The position numbers and the translations under genes were made by a program. The notes beneath the pieces were generated by a model that saw only the letters and a list, made by a program, of their open reading frames with translations, was not told where the DNA came from and did not search any database. This document shows, in pieces, positions 34,576 to 46,228 of a stretch of 64,000 nt of DNA. This DNA is from Triglochin maritima (lineage: Eukaryota; Streptophyta; Magnoliopsida; Alismatales; Juncaginaceae). The stretch lies in NCBI GenBank assembly GCA_963682175.1, contig OY821786.1, forward strand, positions 27,054,501-27,118,500, given 5' to 3'. Position 1 is the stretch's first letter; each line of letters begins with the position of its first letter.

Positions 34576-36336
34576 AATAACCCCACACCTAACTTTTGTT
34601 AGTCCCAAGCAAAACAAAGAAAAAGAAAAGCATATGAAAAACAAGAAATCCTAACTCACTTTCGTAGGAATCACGGTTGCACTTAGCACGTGCAACTAGC
34701 CGTTAAACCTCCTTGTCTCCAAGGAGGAGGAGTGTTGTCTCCTGAGGGTTTTCAGCGGATACACCCACAAAATCCGAACAAAGATGCATTAATCAATCTA
34801 GCTACATGACTCCTTGGACATATTTTGTCGATCATTGGACGCGGTAATCCTACGGGCCGACTCTATATAGGTAATCCGTCCACACACCTAGCCTAATGAA
34901 CCATTCGTGCAAGTTAACTAAGGAATTAAGTGAAAGACATGGACAACCTCAACATCCTCAAGTGATACAAAGTGCAAAGTCCATTAAGGTTCTTATTTGC
35001 ATTACCATTTTTTTCTTTTTGTTTCTTTTCTCGTTTTTTTCTTCTTTTCTTTTATTAGTTGGAGCTTCATTCTCCCAGGGTCAGGTTTCGTGCATCATTG
35101 CCCATGAGGACTTACACTATCACGTACACCTTTCCCACAAATCTCCACATAGGGAAATCCCTTCCACCCGTGTAACGAGAGTTCGGTCGGTGCATCCCAA
35201 GTCAGATGACTCGAAAGCACCTGGCACAAAGTCCCCTCAGACCTACTCTCCCGAGTGATAGGAGCCGTGCGATAAGAGAATACCTACTCACTTATTTCTT
35301 ATCTACACATGACCCAAAACCCCTACACTTAATGTCTCACAACAAGATTTCAAGGGTCCTTGACTATAACAAACTTCCTTAAATTAACAGACACGAATTA
35401 TTGACTCACTAGGTTCAAGGTGTACTTCTTTAAATGTTTGAGTGTTGAAACCCTATGATTACACACCCCCAAGGGAAAACCGGGGTGCATCCTAACGACT
35501 CGATAAGACCTAAAGCCAGTAAACTAGATATCCTAATGCATCAAGTTCAAGACAATTTTTGGAGCTTTCTTTTTACTTTGTCTCTCAACGGTTTTGCACG
35601 TGCTAAACACACGTAAAACCCACAAAACATTTTCTTTCGCAAACACATCAAGATTTTGAAAGAAATGTGAAAATGTTAAAGCACTAGGCAAGCAAAAGAA
35701 GAAAAGTCACCCAAGGATCATGGCAAGCAGATATATCGATATTAAATGCGGCACACTAACATGATCCTAACAATGCGCACAAAAGAAAACAAAAATCAAA
35801 AGAAAAGACACAACTATGTACACACGTAAAAAACCCCCCACACCTACTTCATGCATTGTCCTCATTGAATGTGAGCATGATACAACATGGATTTATGCAT
35901 GAAAAATGAAAGATCTCACCAACATAAAGCGCAAAAGGAAGTTCGTGGTTATGTTGATGGACACAAACCCGAATTCCCTCAAAACCTGTGAGATACTGAA
36001 GAAGGGAGACAAATACGTGAAGAAATGGGGCCCAAGTACACAAGGGTTGGGGCCCACAACAATCAATGCTCGATCATGGAGTCATTTATTAGACACATTT
36101 TTTTACAAGGTATATACATCAACAAAGATATTGTCATAATCATTTGGTCAAGGAACATCAAATGAGAATATCGAGTTATGAGGACCAGAGACTTGCCGAG
36201 ATGGGCAAACTTCATTGGTACTCTGAGGTGTCATGAGGGGTGAAAGTTCAAAGCTGAAAGTCTCGAAGCCCTCATGATATTGGTTGGGTGTAGGCAACAT
36301 GAATGAGTGGAGTTGTGTTGCCTCACTAGGGTTTAG
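34576..36336 (-). other. 3' UTR of element C
   Basis: On the minus strand, in order: GAGGACAATGC box and internal purine tract (35831-35869), a hairpin with TAC loop (near 35170), the three-hairpin cluster (34676-34743) and the 3' purine tract (34581-34590). It matches 60600-61904 of G closely. No gene seen. Confidence 0.8.
34676..34743 (-). ncRNA. Three adjacent RNA hairpins upstream of the 3' LTR (element C)
   Basis: Minus strand: AGGAG pairs with CTCCT; CCTCCTTG pairs with CAAGGAGG around a GAGA loop; GTTGCAC pairs with GTGCAAC. Compared with A and B, four base pairs differ by changes on both strands of the stem and pairing is kept. It lies 101 nt before the 3' LTR. Confidence 0.65.
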
Positions 36337-37057
36337 TTACTCATCGAACAAAACCCTCCAACCAATAGGTGGGTGCATCGGAATGAGTTCCTCACGCTCA
36401 TTCGATGGATGCAGCAGACCTGCATCACTAAGAATGGGGCTTCTCCCCAAGTCAGCCAACAAGGACCTCCCACCATCATTTATATCATCAATCATAAGCT
36501 CGGTTGTAGGTGGGTCCTTGTTGGAGTCAAGATGAAGCTCAAATGGCTCGATGGCCAAGGGAAATGAGATAGAGACACCTTCTGGTATAGGCAAATGATG
36601 AGGTGTCTCACTCTCACTAGTAATCTCAACTGAATCATGCAACGAACACTCCTTTTGGACATTCATGTTTGATGTCAGCTCACTCTATTTCATTGTAAAG
36701 ACAGGCAATGAGTTTTCGCTAGGCCCACAAACATTCTCAATGGGTTGCATTGGTGTTTGGGGTGTTCGTTGATTTTGTGGTGCTTTTTCTAATTGGCGGA
36801 TGAGATTTAGATTTAAAGGTTGATCCATGGGCTCATGTTGCCTTCCAGAGTTGAACACATGAAACTCGGCACTCATGTTACCGAATGAGAGTTTCATGAG
36901 ACTATTTCTACAATTAATTAAGGCGTTGGAAGTTGCCAGAAATGGTCTACCCAAAATCAAAGGTATTTGAGAGTGGGTGTTCGCAACAGGATTGGTATCG
37001 AGGACAACAAAATCGACTGGAAATATAAAATCTCCAGCTTTAATAAGCACGTCCTCG
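36337..37057 (-). pseudogene. pro: Element C protease C-terminal part and tail
   Basis: The minus strand resumes the protease after B: DVLIKAGDFIFPVDFVVLD, ILGRPFLATSNALINCRNSLMKL. It then runs into an Athila-type tail rich in Pro/Gln, with an in-frame TAG at 36685-36687, then an acidic segment ending PPIGWRVLFDE at 36337. The tail has a counterpart in F (54030-54326, LIPTHQPVGWRVWIDD). No reverse transcriptase follows. Confidence 0.85.
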
Positions 37058-37062
37058 ATAAT

Positions 37063-38351
37063 TGATGCATTGCATACATTGCATCATATGTCTTTCATTT
37101 AGATTATTTTTATATAAATAAATGCTACTAAGGTATTGTTTTGAGCAATTGTGCAGAATTCAGGAGTTACAATACAATTTACCAATATTCGAGCTAAAAC
37201 GCGTGCAATGGACTCAAATAGATCACAAAGACCAATTAGCTAGAGATTCAAGCTCAAGTTGAAATCCAATTGATCACATAAAGGGCCAGGGAATTGATTG
37301 CATAAAAAGCCAGGGACCTGATCGCAAATTAGAAGGACTAAAAAGTTATTTTGGAGAAGTATTCAAGAAGAAATTAAATTCGGATCTCCAAAGATATGCA
37401 ATAATTGATTTAGACGTGTGGAGGTCATCTAGCACATACCAAAAACACAACCGCAAAATCACAAATTGATCTGGACCATCCATGCGGCGATTCCGCCGCA
37501 TCTGACGGTCAATGTGTGGCGGAAACGTCTCTCGATTTGCGATCCGTGCCCCCTATTTTCGTCCAGTTGTGTCATAGCACGTGTCCTTCCTTATTAATAC
37601 CTAGGGTTCCTTGTATCGGCTATAAATAGCCCCGAAATATTATTGTGGGAGGAACTTTTTTGTATTGTATTCTATAGCAATAAAATTCTGCCCATTTATT
37701 TCTCCCTTGTCTTTGTCTTTTGTAAGCTTAGTTTTAGATTAATATTTCATGTTCTTAATTCCAATAGAGTAATTTTGTTGTTCTTTATTCTTCTCTTAGA
37801 ATAATTTGTTGCATGCTTAGAATAATTGCATTTGTTTTCATAGATCGTAGTTAGTATAAATTTTTTTCCCGTAGTCTCTCGATGATCTCCATGACCCCTT
37901 CTCCTCATCTTCTCCCCATGGGTTTCTAAAACCCTCCAAAGGGTGGGGGTGACGGATTTAGGGTTAGAGAAGAGAGATCGTTTTTATTTTAATTTCTTCT
38001 TAGTGTTTTGATCATATGAGCTTTTGTTAAATCAATTATCATATGATGCTTAATAACTCACTTGATTTATAATATTTTTTGTGATTTCTAATCTAACTCG
38101 AAGATTCATAACTCCCACCCGCTGGACTCTCATCCATAGTTGTTTCTTCTTAGTTTTTGTTTTTGTTGTTCTTGCTTTAGAAAAATTAAAAAAAATCCAA
38201 AAATCTCTAATCAACCTTATTTCCTTCTCTTTCATTCCTTAATCAAAAAAATCACAAAAATAACAAAGTTTTCTCCCTCCTTGTGTTCGACCCATATTTG
38301 CCGCGTCTTCATCGACGCCGTGCACTTGCGGTATAAATAAAAAACTCATCA
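37063..38351 (+). repeat. 5' LTR of element B (family 1)
   Basis: TGATGCATTGCATACATTGC to AAACTCATCA. It carries the inverted repeat ATGCGGCGATTCCGCCGCAT (37481-37500), then a decayed GGCGGAAACG dyad, and a TATA-like GGCTATAAATAGCC at about 37617. This is the promoter of the element. Confidence 0.95.
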
Positions 38352-38357
38352 AGTTTT

Positions 38358-38375
38358 TGGCGTCGTTGTCGGAGA
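38358..38375 (+). promoter_or_regulatory. Primer binding site of element B
   Basis: TGGCGTCGTTGTCGGAGA, a slightly changed Athila-type primer site six bases after the LTR. Confidence 0.85.
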
Positions 38376-39721
38376 GGCGACGAGAATTTGAAGTTTTTTT
38401 GTGATATCTTTTGTTCTGTTTGGATTTTGATTTTTCGCGATCTAACGTTTTCTCTGTGCTTTTCAGGAAGTAGTAGAGACGACGCAAAAATCCGGAGGTG
38501 ATCCAAGGTGAACAGGCGGCGAAAATGCCGCTCCAGCAGTAAAGTTTACGGCGGAAACGCCGCACGGGTTGGAAATCTGGGCGTGAAATTTCTCTGAGGC
38601 GCGACTGATCTCTGGTTGGACGCGTAGAGAATTGGAAATTTTCGAGAGCGGGCGGCGAACCCAACTAAGCGTGCGTAGGTAACCTTTGTTGCCTTTTTCC
38701 TCGTAATTTCTATTTTCGGAAAATTTCCTTTTTTTGGGTAGAATTGCATGTGTAGGGCGAACTTCCATAATTGGCACTAATTCAACTTGTAACCTAAAAT
38801 TTTGGAAAATTAGAAAGGCCTTAGTGCATGCATCATTTAGAGATTTTCTCGCATTATGTATGCTAAATTTTGCAAATCAATTCATTGTTGAAGAGTGCTG
38901 GAGGCAAGGTACGTGCGCGGTTATTATCGATTGCATTTAAGCATATAATTTAGTTTGCATACAACCTTGCAATTGTCCCCCACTAAAGACCAATGTTTGA
39001 CTATCTTTGCTAGATTTAAGTTAAACTATCTTAAGAGCAACTCCGTAGGAAAAGATACGGTGGGGATTTCATCACCCTTCCGTGGCCCACAAATAACAAT
39101 CCCAAAGTGTCACCCAAACCTTAAATTAAAATCAATTATACATTGGCCCCTAAGGATTCGGACTCAATTAAGGAGAAGATTGGTTTGACTTGCTATGACT
39201 TGAAGCTGATCGAATTTAATTTGGTGTCTAGAAAGTGTTTTTGTGTTGACGAAAGTCTTCCAAGCGAAGTGGTTGTCTAATTGGCACCGACTCTGTCGGA
39301 AGCGCCCCCACTAGCTAGACACTGCCTGACCAATTTGGTTTGATTAGTGAGGGAGGTGAATCAAGCGAACCAATTCGACTCAACCAGTTAGGAGTCGTCT
39401 AGATCTAAGCTACATTAGGTCTAGGATTGTTTGAACCGTGCTTGTTTAGGAAACTTCTGACCAACCCTCTCATCTATCTTTTAGAATTAAGTTTCCCTTC
39501 TCACCAGAGTCTTCTTTCTCTTCTCATCTCAATTCTCTAGATTATGATTCCTTTCTCATCTTCCCCCCTTCTATTGTTTGTTTCCATTTTTGAAAAAAAA
39601 AATTATTAAAAAAATAAAAAATAAAAATCAATTCATTCTTGAATTTGAATTTAAAATTTAAATTTCGAATTAGAATTCAAAAATTAATTCAAACCGGTGC
39701 ACTCAGATTTGGATTCGGGAC
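38376..39721 (+). other. 5' leader of element B
   Basis: 1.3 kb non-coding leader. Two GC-rich dyads lie at 38516-38531 (GCGGC/GCCGC) and 38550-38561 (GGCG/CGCC), 140-190 nt after the primer site; the second shares GGCGGAAACGCCGC with U3. A donor-like CAAG|GTACGTG is at 38905-38915. An AT-rich stretch precedes gag. Confidence 0.8.
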
Positions 39722-41972
39722 TTGAGCAATCGACTCTCACGAGTTCATCTAGATTCCAGTCTAGAGCTCAGCCCCAATCCACCTATTGCACCACCTCACC
39801 CGGATCCAATGGGTAAGAATGTAGTGGACCCACCTGTTGCACCGCCTAGGATTCTGAGGGATCGATGCTACCCAACGATGGTTGCTCAGCCATCGTGCAT
39901 CGTTATGCCCACCATACCGGGTCGCGACTTCGAACTAAAGGCACAATACCTGAGTATGTTTCCCAAGTTCACCTCTAAGGAAGACCAATATCTCTTACTT
40001 AGAGAATTTGAGGAAATCTGTTCCCTTATGCAATACCAGCATATCCCTGAGGAGGCAGTGCGTCTTAAATTCGTGCCTCTAGCACTGAAGGATGACGCTA
40101 AGAAATGGCTATATAGTCTAGCCGAGAGATCTATTAGGAGTTGGGCCGAGTTTGTTCAAGTGTTCCTAAAGAAATATTTCCCCAACCATAAGACTATTAG
40201 GATTAGGAATGAAATTGTTGCATTCGTTCAATATGAGAGCGAGCCGTTCTATTCCTATTTGGAAAGATTTAAGAACTTGTTGACCCAATGCCCTCATCAT
40301 GGAATTCCAAGATGGCAATTATGCCAAATTATTTATGAGGGATTGACACCTACATCTAGGATTATGGTAGAATCTGTTAGCCAAGGAAACTTTATGTCCA
40401 AAAATGAGAATGATGTTTGGACTTTTCTTGAGGACTTAGCTGATAATAGTATGCAATGGGACACGACTAGGGCACCAACCAACCCGAGTATTGGATCTAG
40501 AATAGCAAATCAATCCAGATCAGGTGTCTTAGCTGTAGATGCTTCTGTAGCTGCTGAAGCGAAATTAGCCACCCTTATGCGTAGTATGGAAAGTCTAGAG
40601 CTTCAAACCCGACCCCTAGTGAATCAAATCTCTTTTGTTTCTTGCTCTAGGTGTGGTCAAACTGGTCATGTTTTGGAGGAGTGTGCACACATTTCTTCGG
40701 ACATGGAACAAGTTAATGCTGCATTTAATCATCCTAGGAACGACCCTTATTCGTCAACCTATAATCCAAGTTGGCGCAACCATCCCAATTTTTCATGGAG
40801 CCAAGGGAATTCAAATCATGCACCCATGCCCCAGCAAGGCCAAGCACCTAGACAACAAATGTACTCAAACAACAACAACAATAATAGTGATGTCCGATTA
40901 ACTGATTTGGAAAACTTAATGAAAACATTTGTTCAAACAACTAATCAATCTTTTCAAAAGCTAGAAACTCAAGTAAGTCAATTAGCACAAGTTGTAGGTG
41001 AAAGAGAAAAAGGAAGATTCCCAAGCCAACCCGAGGTGAACCCAAGAATTAACAATCCACATAATCAACATATGACATATCGACCACATCAACATATGCC
41101 ATATCAACCACCTCAACCATTTAATCCTCAATCATTCAATCCTCAACAAATTAGGCCTCCACCCAATGTACCACATAATGCACCACCTCCTAATAAGAAC
41201 AATAATAACAGACCAGTTCATATGGTTCAAGAAGAAGAGCAACATCAACACATTAATGTTATACTTACATTAAGATCTGGAAAATCTGTTAATAACAATG
41301 TCACTCATCCTTTGGTTAATGAACCTAATAATTCTGTCACACCTGAGCCATCTAATGAGCCACCAATTCAATCTGAGGAACCAATTGAAATTGAACCAAC
41401 TGAACCTGAAAGGATATTCATTCCTAAAGCACCATTCCCTAATAGACTTAATAAGAATCATACAAATCAAATGGAGAAAATGTTGGAAGTTTTTAAGCAA
41501 GTAAAAGTAAACATCCCTCTATTAGAAGTTATTCAACAAATTCCACCATATGCAAGATTCTTAAAAGACTTATGCACCAAGAAAAGGAAAACACAAGTAC
41601 CAAAAAGAGCATTCTTAACTGCAAATATAAGCTCTGTGTTAACCCAACCCACACAAATCAAATATAAAGACCCTGGTTGTCCAACTATTGCATGTGTAAT
41701 TGGTAACACATTAATCAATAGGGTCTTGCTGGATTTGGGTGCTAGTGTTAATCTGCTTCCTTACTCTGTATATAAAGAATTGGATATAGGAGACCTTAAA
41801 CAGACTAGGACCACACTCCAATTGGCCGATAGATCTGTTAAGATTCCTATAGGTGTGGTTGATGATGTTCTGATCAAAGTGGGTGAATTCATATTTCATG
41901 TGGACTTTGTTGTCTTGGACACAGAGCCTATTGCTAACCCTAGCAATCAAATTCATGTGATCTTAGGAAGAC
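39722..41972 (+). pseudogene. gag-pro: gag-protease of element B (frameshifted at its end)
   Basis: One long frame of 752 codons. Residues about 100-200 are the retrotransposon Gag domain, 308-321 is a CX2CX4HX4C zinc knuckle (CSRCGQTGHVLEEC), about 380-590 is a low-complexity Asn/Gln/Pro linker, and about 590-750 is the aspartic protease with DLGA at D671, the usual Athila variant of DTGA. The frame opens without an ATG; M30 (39809) is the first. A one-base loss near 41973, in LGRPFLATS, puts the rest of the protease and pol into another frame. Roles: virion core, RNA packaging, polyprotein cleavage. Confidence 0.93.
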
Positions 41973-41973
41973 C

Positions 41974-44046
41974 TTTTTAGCCACTTCCAATGCCCTAATC
42001 AATTGTAGGAATGGATTGATGAAATTGTCATTTGGAAATTTGACTGTTGAGCTAAATATTTTTAACTTAGGGAAGCAACCTGGAATTTTCTCTGATGAAT
42101 CGAGTGAATTGAATTACATTCACGATTGTAGTGAGGATGATTTGATTTCGGATTACTTAAATTTCACCCATATGGATGAAGTTGATTTTCAAAAGAACCT
42201 GAGTGGTGAGGCCACAATTTGTGACCAAATTAATCATATAGGTTCGAATTGATCCTCACCCAATTGGTCAGCCTTAGGTGGACTTTTAGCCAAACCAAGC
42301 CCTCAAGCCAAACCCTCACTACAAGAACCACCATTACTAGAGTTGAAGCCTCTCCCTACTACACTTAAGTATGCCTTTTTGGGACCCTCATCCACCCTCC
42401 CAGTTATCATAGCATCGAATTTGACCCCCAATCAAGAGAAGGAATTGTTGAGAGTCCTCAGTAGGAATAAAGAAGCTATTGGATGGACCATGGCCGATAT
42501 CAAGGGGATTAGCCCATCTATAGTCCAACATAGGATCCATCTGGAGGATAATACTCAACCCCGTAGGGATCCGCAAAGGCGACTTAACCCGGTCCTAACT
42601 GAGGCGGTCAAAAAGGAAATACTTAAGTGGTTGGACAATGGAATTATATACCCTATATCCGATAGTGCTTGGGTTAGTCCTGTTCAGGTTGTCCCTAAGA
42701 AATCTGGAGTTACTGTAGTTGAGAATGAGCTTAATGAGTTAGTCCCGACCCGTATCCAAACCGGTTGGAGGATTTGCATTGACTATAGGAAACTGAATTC
42801 TGCAACCCGTAAGGACCACTTCCCTCTTGCTTTCATAGATCAAATGCTAGAATGGTTGGCCGGATATGAGTATTATTGTTTTCTTGATGGATATTCCGGC
42901 TATAACCAAATTCCTATCGCTCCTGAGGATCAGGAGAAAACTACCTTCACTTGCCCATTCGGCATGTTTGCTTTCCGTCGCATGCCCTTTGGCTTGTGCA
43001 ATGCTCCTGCCACATTTCAAAGATGTATGGTTAGCATCTTCTCTGAAATGGTGGATAATTTCATGAAAATTTTCATGGATGATTTCTCTATCTTTGGTCC
43101 CACTTTTGCCAATTGTTTGAACCATTTGGAATTAGTACTAGTAAGGTGTAAGGAGAAGAACTTGACCTTAAATTGGGAAAAATGTCATTTCATGGTTAAG
43201 AATGGAATTGTACTTGGTCACATTGTGTCTAAGGATGGCATTCAAGTGGATAAAGCCAAAGTGGATTTGATTAAGCATCTCCCTCCACCAACAAATGTCA
43301 AAGAGATTCGTTCATTTTTAGGGCATGTCGGATTCTATCGAAGGTTTATCACGGACTTTAGTAAGGTGGCTAGACCATTGACTGAATTATTAGCGAAGGA
43401 CTCTAAGTTTGAATTTTCTGATAAATGTTTGGAGTCCTTTAACCACCTTACGAGGGAATTGACGTCGGCACCCATTATTCATTCACCCGATTGGACCCAA
43501 CCCTTTGAGATCATGTGTGATGCATCGGATTACGCCATGGGAGTGGTGTTGGGTCAAAAAATTGAAAAGAAATCTCACGTGATATATTATGCTAGTAAAA
43601 CATTGAATGATGCCCAATTGAACTATACGGTAACCGAGAAAGAATTTCTAGCAGTCATTTTTGCCTTGGAAAAATTTCGACAATATTTGATAGGCACACA
43701 TGTGATTATTTACACGGATCATGCGGCAATAAGACATTTAGTGAACAAAAAGGATGCCAAGCCGCGTTTATTGCGTTGGATCTTACAAGTGCAAGAATTT
43801 GAGGTTGAAATCCGTGATAAAAAGGGTTCTGAAAATGTAGTCGCTGATCACTTGTCTAGAATTCCTCTTATCCCAGTGAATAACACACCAGTGAATGAGA
43901 ACTTTCCGGATGAACAGATTATGGTTGTGTCTGGCGAACCATGGTTCGCCGATATAGTCAATTTCTTAGTAACTGGTGTGACCCCAACTGAATGGTCTAA
44001 GAACGATCAAGCCAAATTTAGGTCCCTAGTGAAGAATTTTTATTAG
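41974..44046 (+). pseudogene. pol: Protease end, reverse transcriptase and RNase H of element B
   Basis: After the frameshift the frame runs to a TGA at 42250-42252, then reopens without a phase change. Counting from 42343: reverse transcriptase fingers CIDYRKLN at 145-152, [11 protein letters not shown] at 180-190, catalytic FMDD at 244-247, thumb near 320-340. RNase H follows with D393, E434 and D459 in [14 protein letters not shown] and IYTDH. These convert the genomic RNA to cDNA in cytoplasmic particles. The frame ends at TAG 44044-44046, where related elements have Trp in a YWDDPYLF motif, so this is a TGG-to-TAG change. Confidence 0.93.
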
Positions 44047-45237
44047 GATGACCCATATCTTTTCAAGTATTGTTCGGATCAAATCATTAGGAGATGTGTT
44101 CCTGAGGAGGAATTTGCAAGTGTTCTGTCTTTTTGTCATGACCAAGCATGTGGAGGACATTTTGGAGCTAAGAAAACCGCGGCCAAAGTTTTACAGTGCG
44201 GATTTTATTGGCCCACCCTATTTAAGGATGCATTTGCATTTTGTAATTCTTGCTCTAGATGTCAAATGCTAGGAAAAATCTCTCGTAGAGACATGATGCC
44301 TCTGCACCCTATTCTCATAGTTGATATCTTCGATGTTTGGGACATTGATTTTATGGGCCCGTTTCTAATGTATTTTGGGAAGGAGTATATCTTGCAAGCT
44401 GTGGACTATGTGTCCAAGTGGGTTGAGGCTATCCCCACAAAATCCAATGACAACAAAGTTGTTGTCAAATTTCTGAAGGAGAATATTTTCTCCCGATTCG
44501 GTACTCCACGTACCATTATCAGTGACCGGGGTACTCATTTTTGTAATCGATCATTTGAAGCTTTGATGAGAAAATATTCCATAACTCATAAGTTAGCTAC
44601 CACGTATCCCCCTCAAACAAGTGGACAAGTTGAGGTTTCCAATAGACAAATCAAGCAAATTCTGGAAAAGACGGTTAATGCCTCACGTAAGGATTGGTCT
44701 GTAAAGATTAATGATGCGTTGTGGGCCTATCGGACCGCTTTCAAGACCAATTTAGGAATGTCCCCTTACCGGTTAGTCTATGGAAAAGTGTGCCACTTAC
44801 CGGTCGAATTGGAGCATAAAGCCCTTTGGGCTATTAAGCAACTGAATATGGATTTAGAGGCAGCCAGTAATGCTCGAAAATTGGATTTAGTTGAGCTTGA
44901 GGAAATAAGAAATGCGGCTTATGAGAATGCTAAAATTTATAAGGAGAAGACCAAGGTTTTTCATGATAAATCCATCGTTAGGAAATCTTTTTCTCCTGGA
45001 CAGTTGGTCCTTCTCTATAACTCTCGCCTTCATCTTTTTTCCGGCAAACTCAAGAGTCGTTGGACCGGCCCTTTCATGATCAAAACCGTTTTCCCTCACG
45101 GAGCGGTCGAGATCAGTAATCCGGAGAACGGTGAAAACTTTAAAGTTAATGGGCATCGATTGAAACCTTACTTAAATCGTCCCTCCAATGTTGCAGAGGA
45201 AGTCGTGTTTTTACACGCAATTCCTCATTTTGATTAA
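44047..45237 (+). pseudogene. int: Integrase of element B
   Basis: Same frame as the reverse transcriptase, separated only by the TAG at 44044. The zinc-binding HHCC domain lies in 44047-44265 (H-D-Q-A-C-G-G-H, then CNSCSRC). The catalytic core follows with, counted from Met 44266, D28 (WDIDFMGPF), D87 (ISDRGTHF) and E123 ([10 protein letters not shown]), the complete DD35E set. The C-terminal GPY/F-like segment is at 45055-45100 ([20 protein letters not shown]). It ends at 45235 with no chromodomain. The catalytic residues are present, but the integrase cannot be reached by normal translation because of the upstream stop and frameshift. Confidence 0.93.
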
Positions 45238-45352
45238 GTTTTAGTTTATTCTAAAAAAAAAGTTGGTACATGACTTATTTTGGAGAACGGTGGAAGTACA
45301 TGACTTATTTTTCGAAATCTAACGTATACCACTTTAGACGCATTCTATCACC

Positions 45353-46228
45353 ATGGTGTTTTCCGAGAAGAACTTCCACCCGTTGCTTGTTAGTGATCAA
45401 TATGGCACCCACTTTTACGACGAAATCATAGCACGGAGTTGGAGCTACTTGGTCCATAATAACAATGATGTTTACTGCCCTAGCTTACTGGAGGAGTTCT
45501 ATAGCAGTATCACTAACATAGACCTGGACAGTGGGTACATTTTACTGAATTGGAGAAACAAAGTCTGGGCGATTGACCTCCACATCATATCCAACTTGAC
45601 TGACATACCACAAGGGGCCTCCACTTTTCCATCCGAGGAACTCAGTTTCTATCGGTCACTCATGGGACCAGATTGTGTGCTTAGTCGTGATCGGGGTATC
45701 AAGGGCACATCCATGTACCGGAATGTCTTTACAGCATGTAGGTGGGCATGCCAAAACGTCACGAGTAATACCCACAACACTTCTTTTCACACCGTTGAGA
45801 TGGGCATCGTTCACTCCCTGATGACCCGTGATCGCACTTACTGTATGTGCCGACGGCTTCTGACCACCATTCGAGAAGGCCACCAACGCAGCTCCCAACC
45901 TCTGTCATGCCTTGTCACCACTATCTGCAAGCACTTCATGGCCTATGAGTCTTTCTGGGTGTACGAAGCCGACATGCTCCCTTGTACGGTGGAACGAGAG
46001 ACATCCTCCTATCGTGGAACTATAGCGGACCTGTGGACACCTCCAGAAATGGAGGATGTTATGCAATCAAGTGAGTCGTCTGAAGACTCCGCAACATTCT
46101 GGGCTCAGTCAACCCCAAAAAACTCTGACGAGCATAGGTTCCGAATGTGGGGCGGGATGAAGCGCCTCAATAGCAAACTGAACAAAGCACTCTCCGACCG
46201 TGGAGAGTCGTCATCCCTAAGGCGGTAA
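45353..46228 (+). CDS. Additional ORF of element B, putative plant transposon protein type (291 aa)
   Basis: Intact ORF with ATG in a good context (ATCACCATGG), 115 bp after the integrase, where Athila elements carry their so-called env-like gene. No signal peptide or membrane segment is visible. Residues about 28-95 (SWSYLV, CPSLLEEFYSSI, LNWRNKVWAIDLHIISNLTDIPQG) and 140-200 (a Cys/His-rich helical part) follow the layout of the 'putative plant transposon protein' domain. The C-terminus is polar and Ser-rich, with a basic end. It would need a spliced or reinitiated RNA. It survives intact while gag and pol are broken, though its age may explain that. A, C and G lack it. Domain call is from pattern memory. 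Confidence 0.65.
   Translation: MVFSEKNFHPLLVSDQYGTHFYDEIIARSWSYLVHNNNDVYCPSLLEEFYSSITNIDLDSGYILLNWRNKVWAIDLHIISNLTDIPQGASTFPSEELSFYRSLMGPDCVLSRDRGIKGTSMYRNVFTACRWACQNVTSNTHNTSFHTVEMGIVHSLMTRDRTYCMCRRLLTTIREGHQRSSQPLSCLVTTICKHFMAYESFWVYEADMLPCTVERETSSYRGTIADLWTPPEMEDVMQSSESSEDSATFWAQSTPKNSDEHRFRMWGGMKRLNSKLNKALSDRGESSSLRR

Noticed and set aside
35035..35260. Secreted protein suggested by a hydrophobic ORF
   Set aside because: The hydrophobic run comes from a T-rich tract in the 3' UTR of C; the same tract appears antisense in G (61307-61516).
41732..41743. Inactivating DLGA in the protease of B
   Set aside because: DLGA instead of DTGA recurs in all Athila-like proteases here and elsewhere, so it is the lineage's normal motif.
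45353..46228. Retroviral-type envelope gene
   Set aside because: No signal peptide, transmembrane segment or fusion-peptide-like stretch; better explained by the plant transposon protein pattern.
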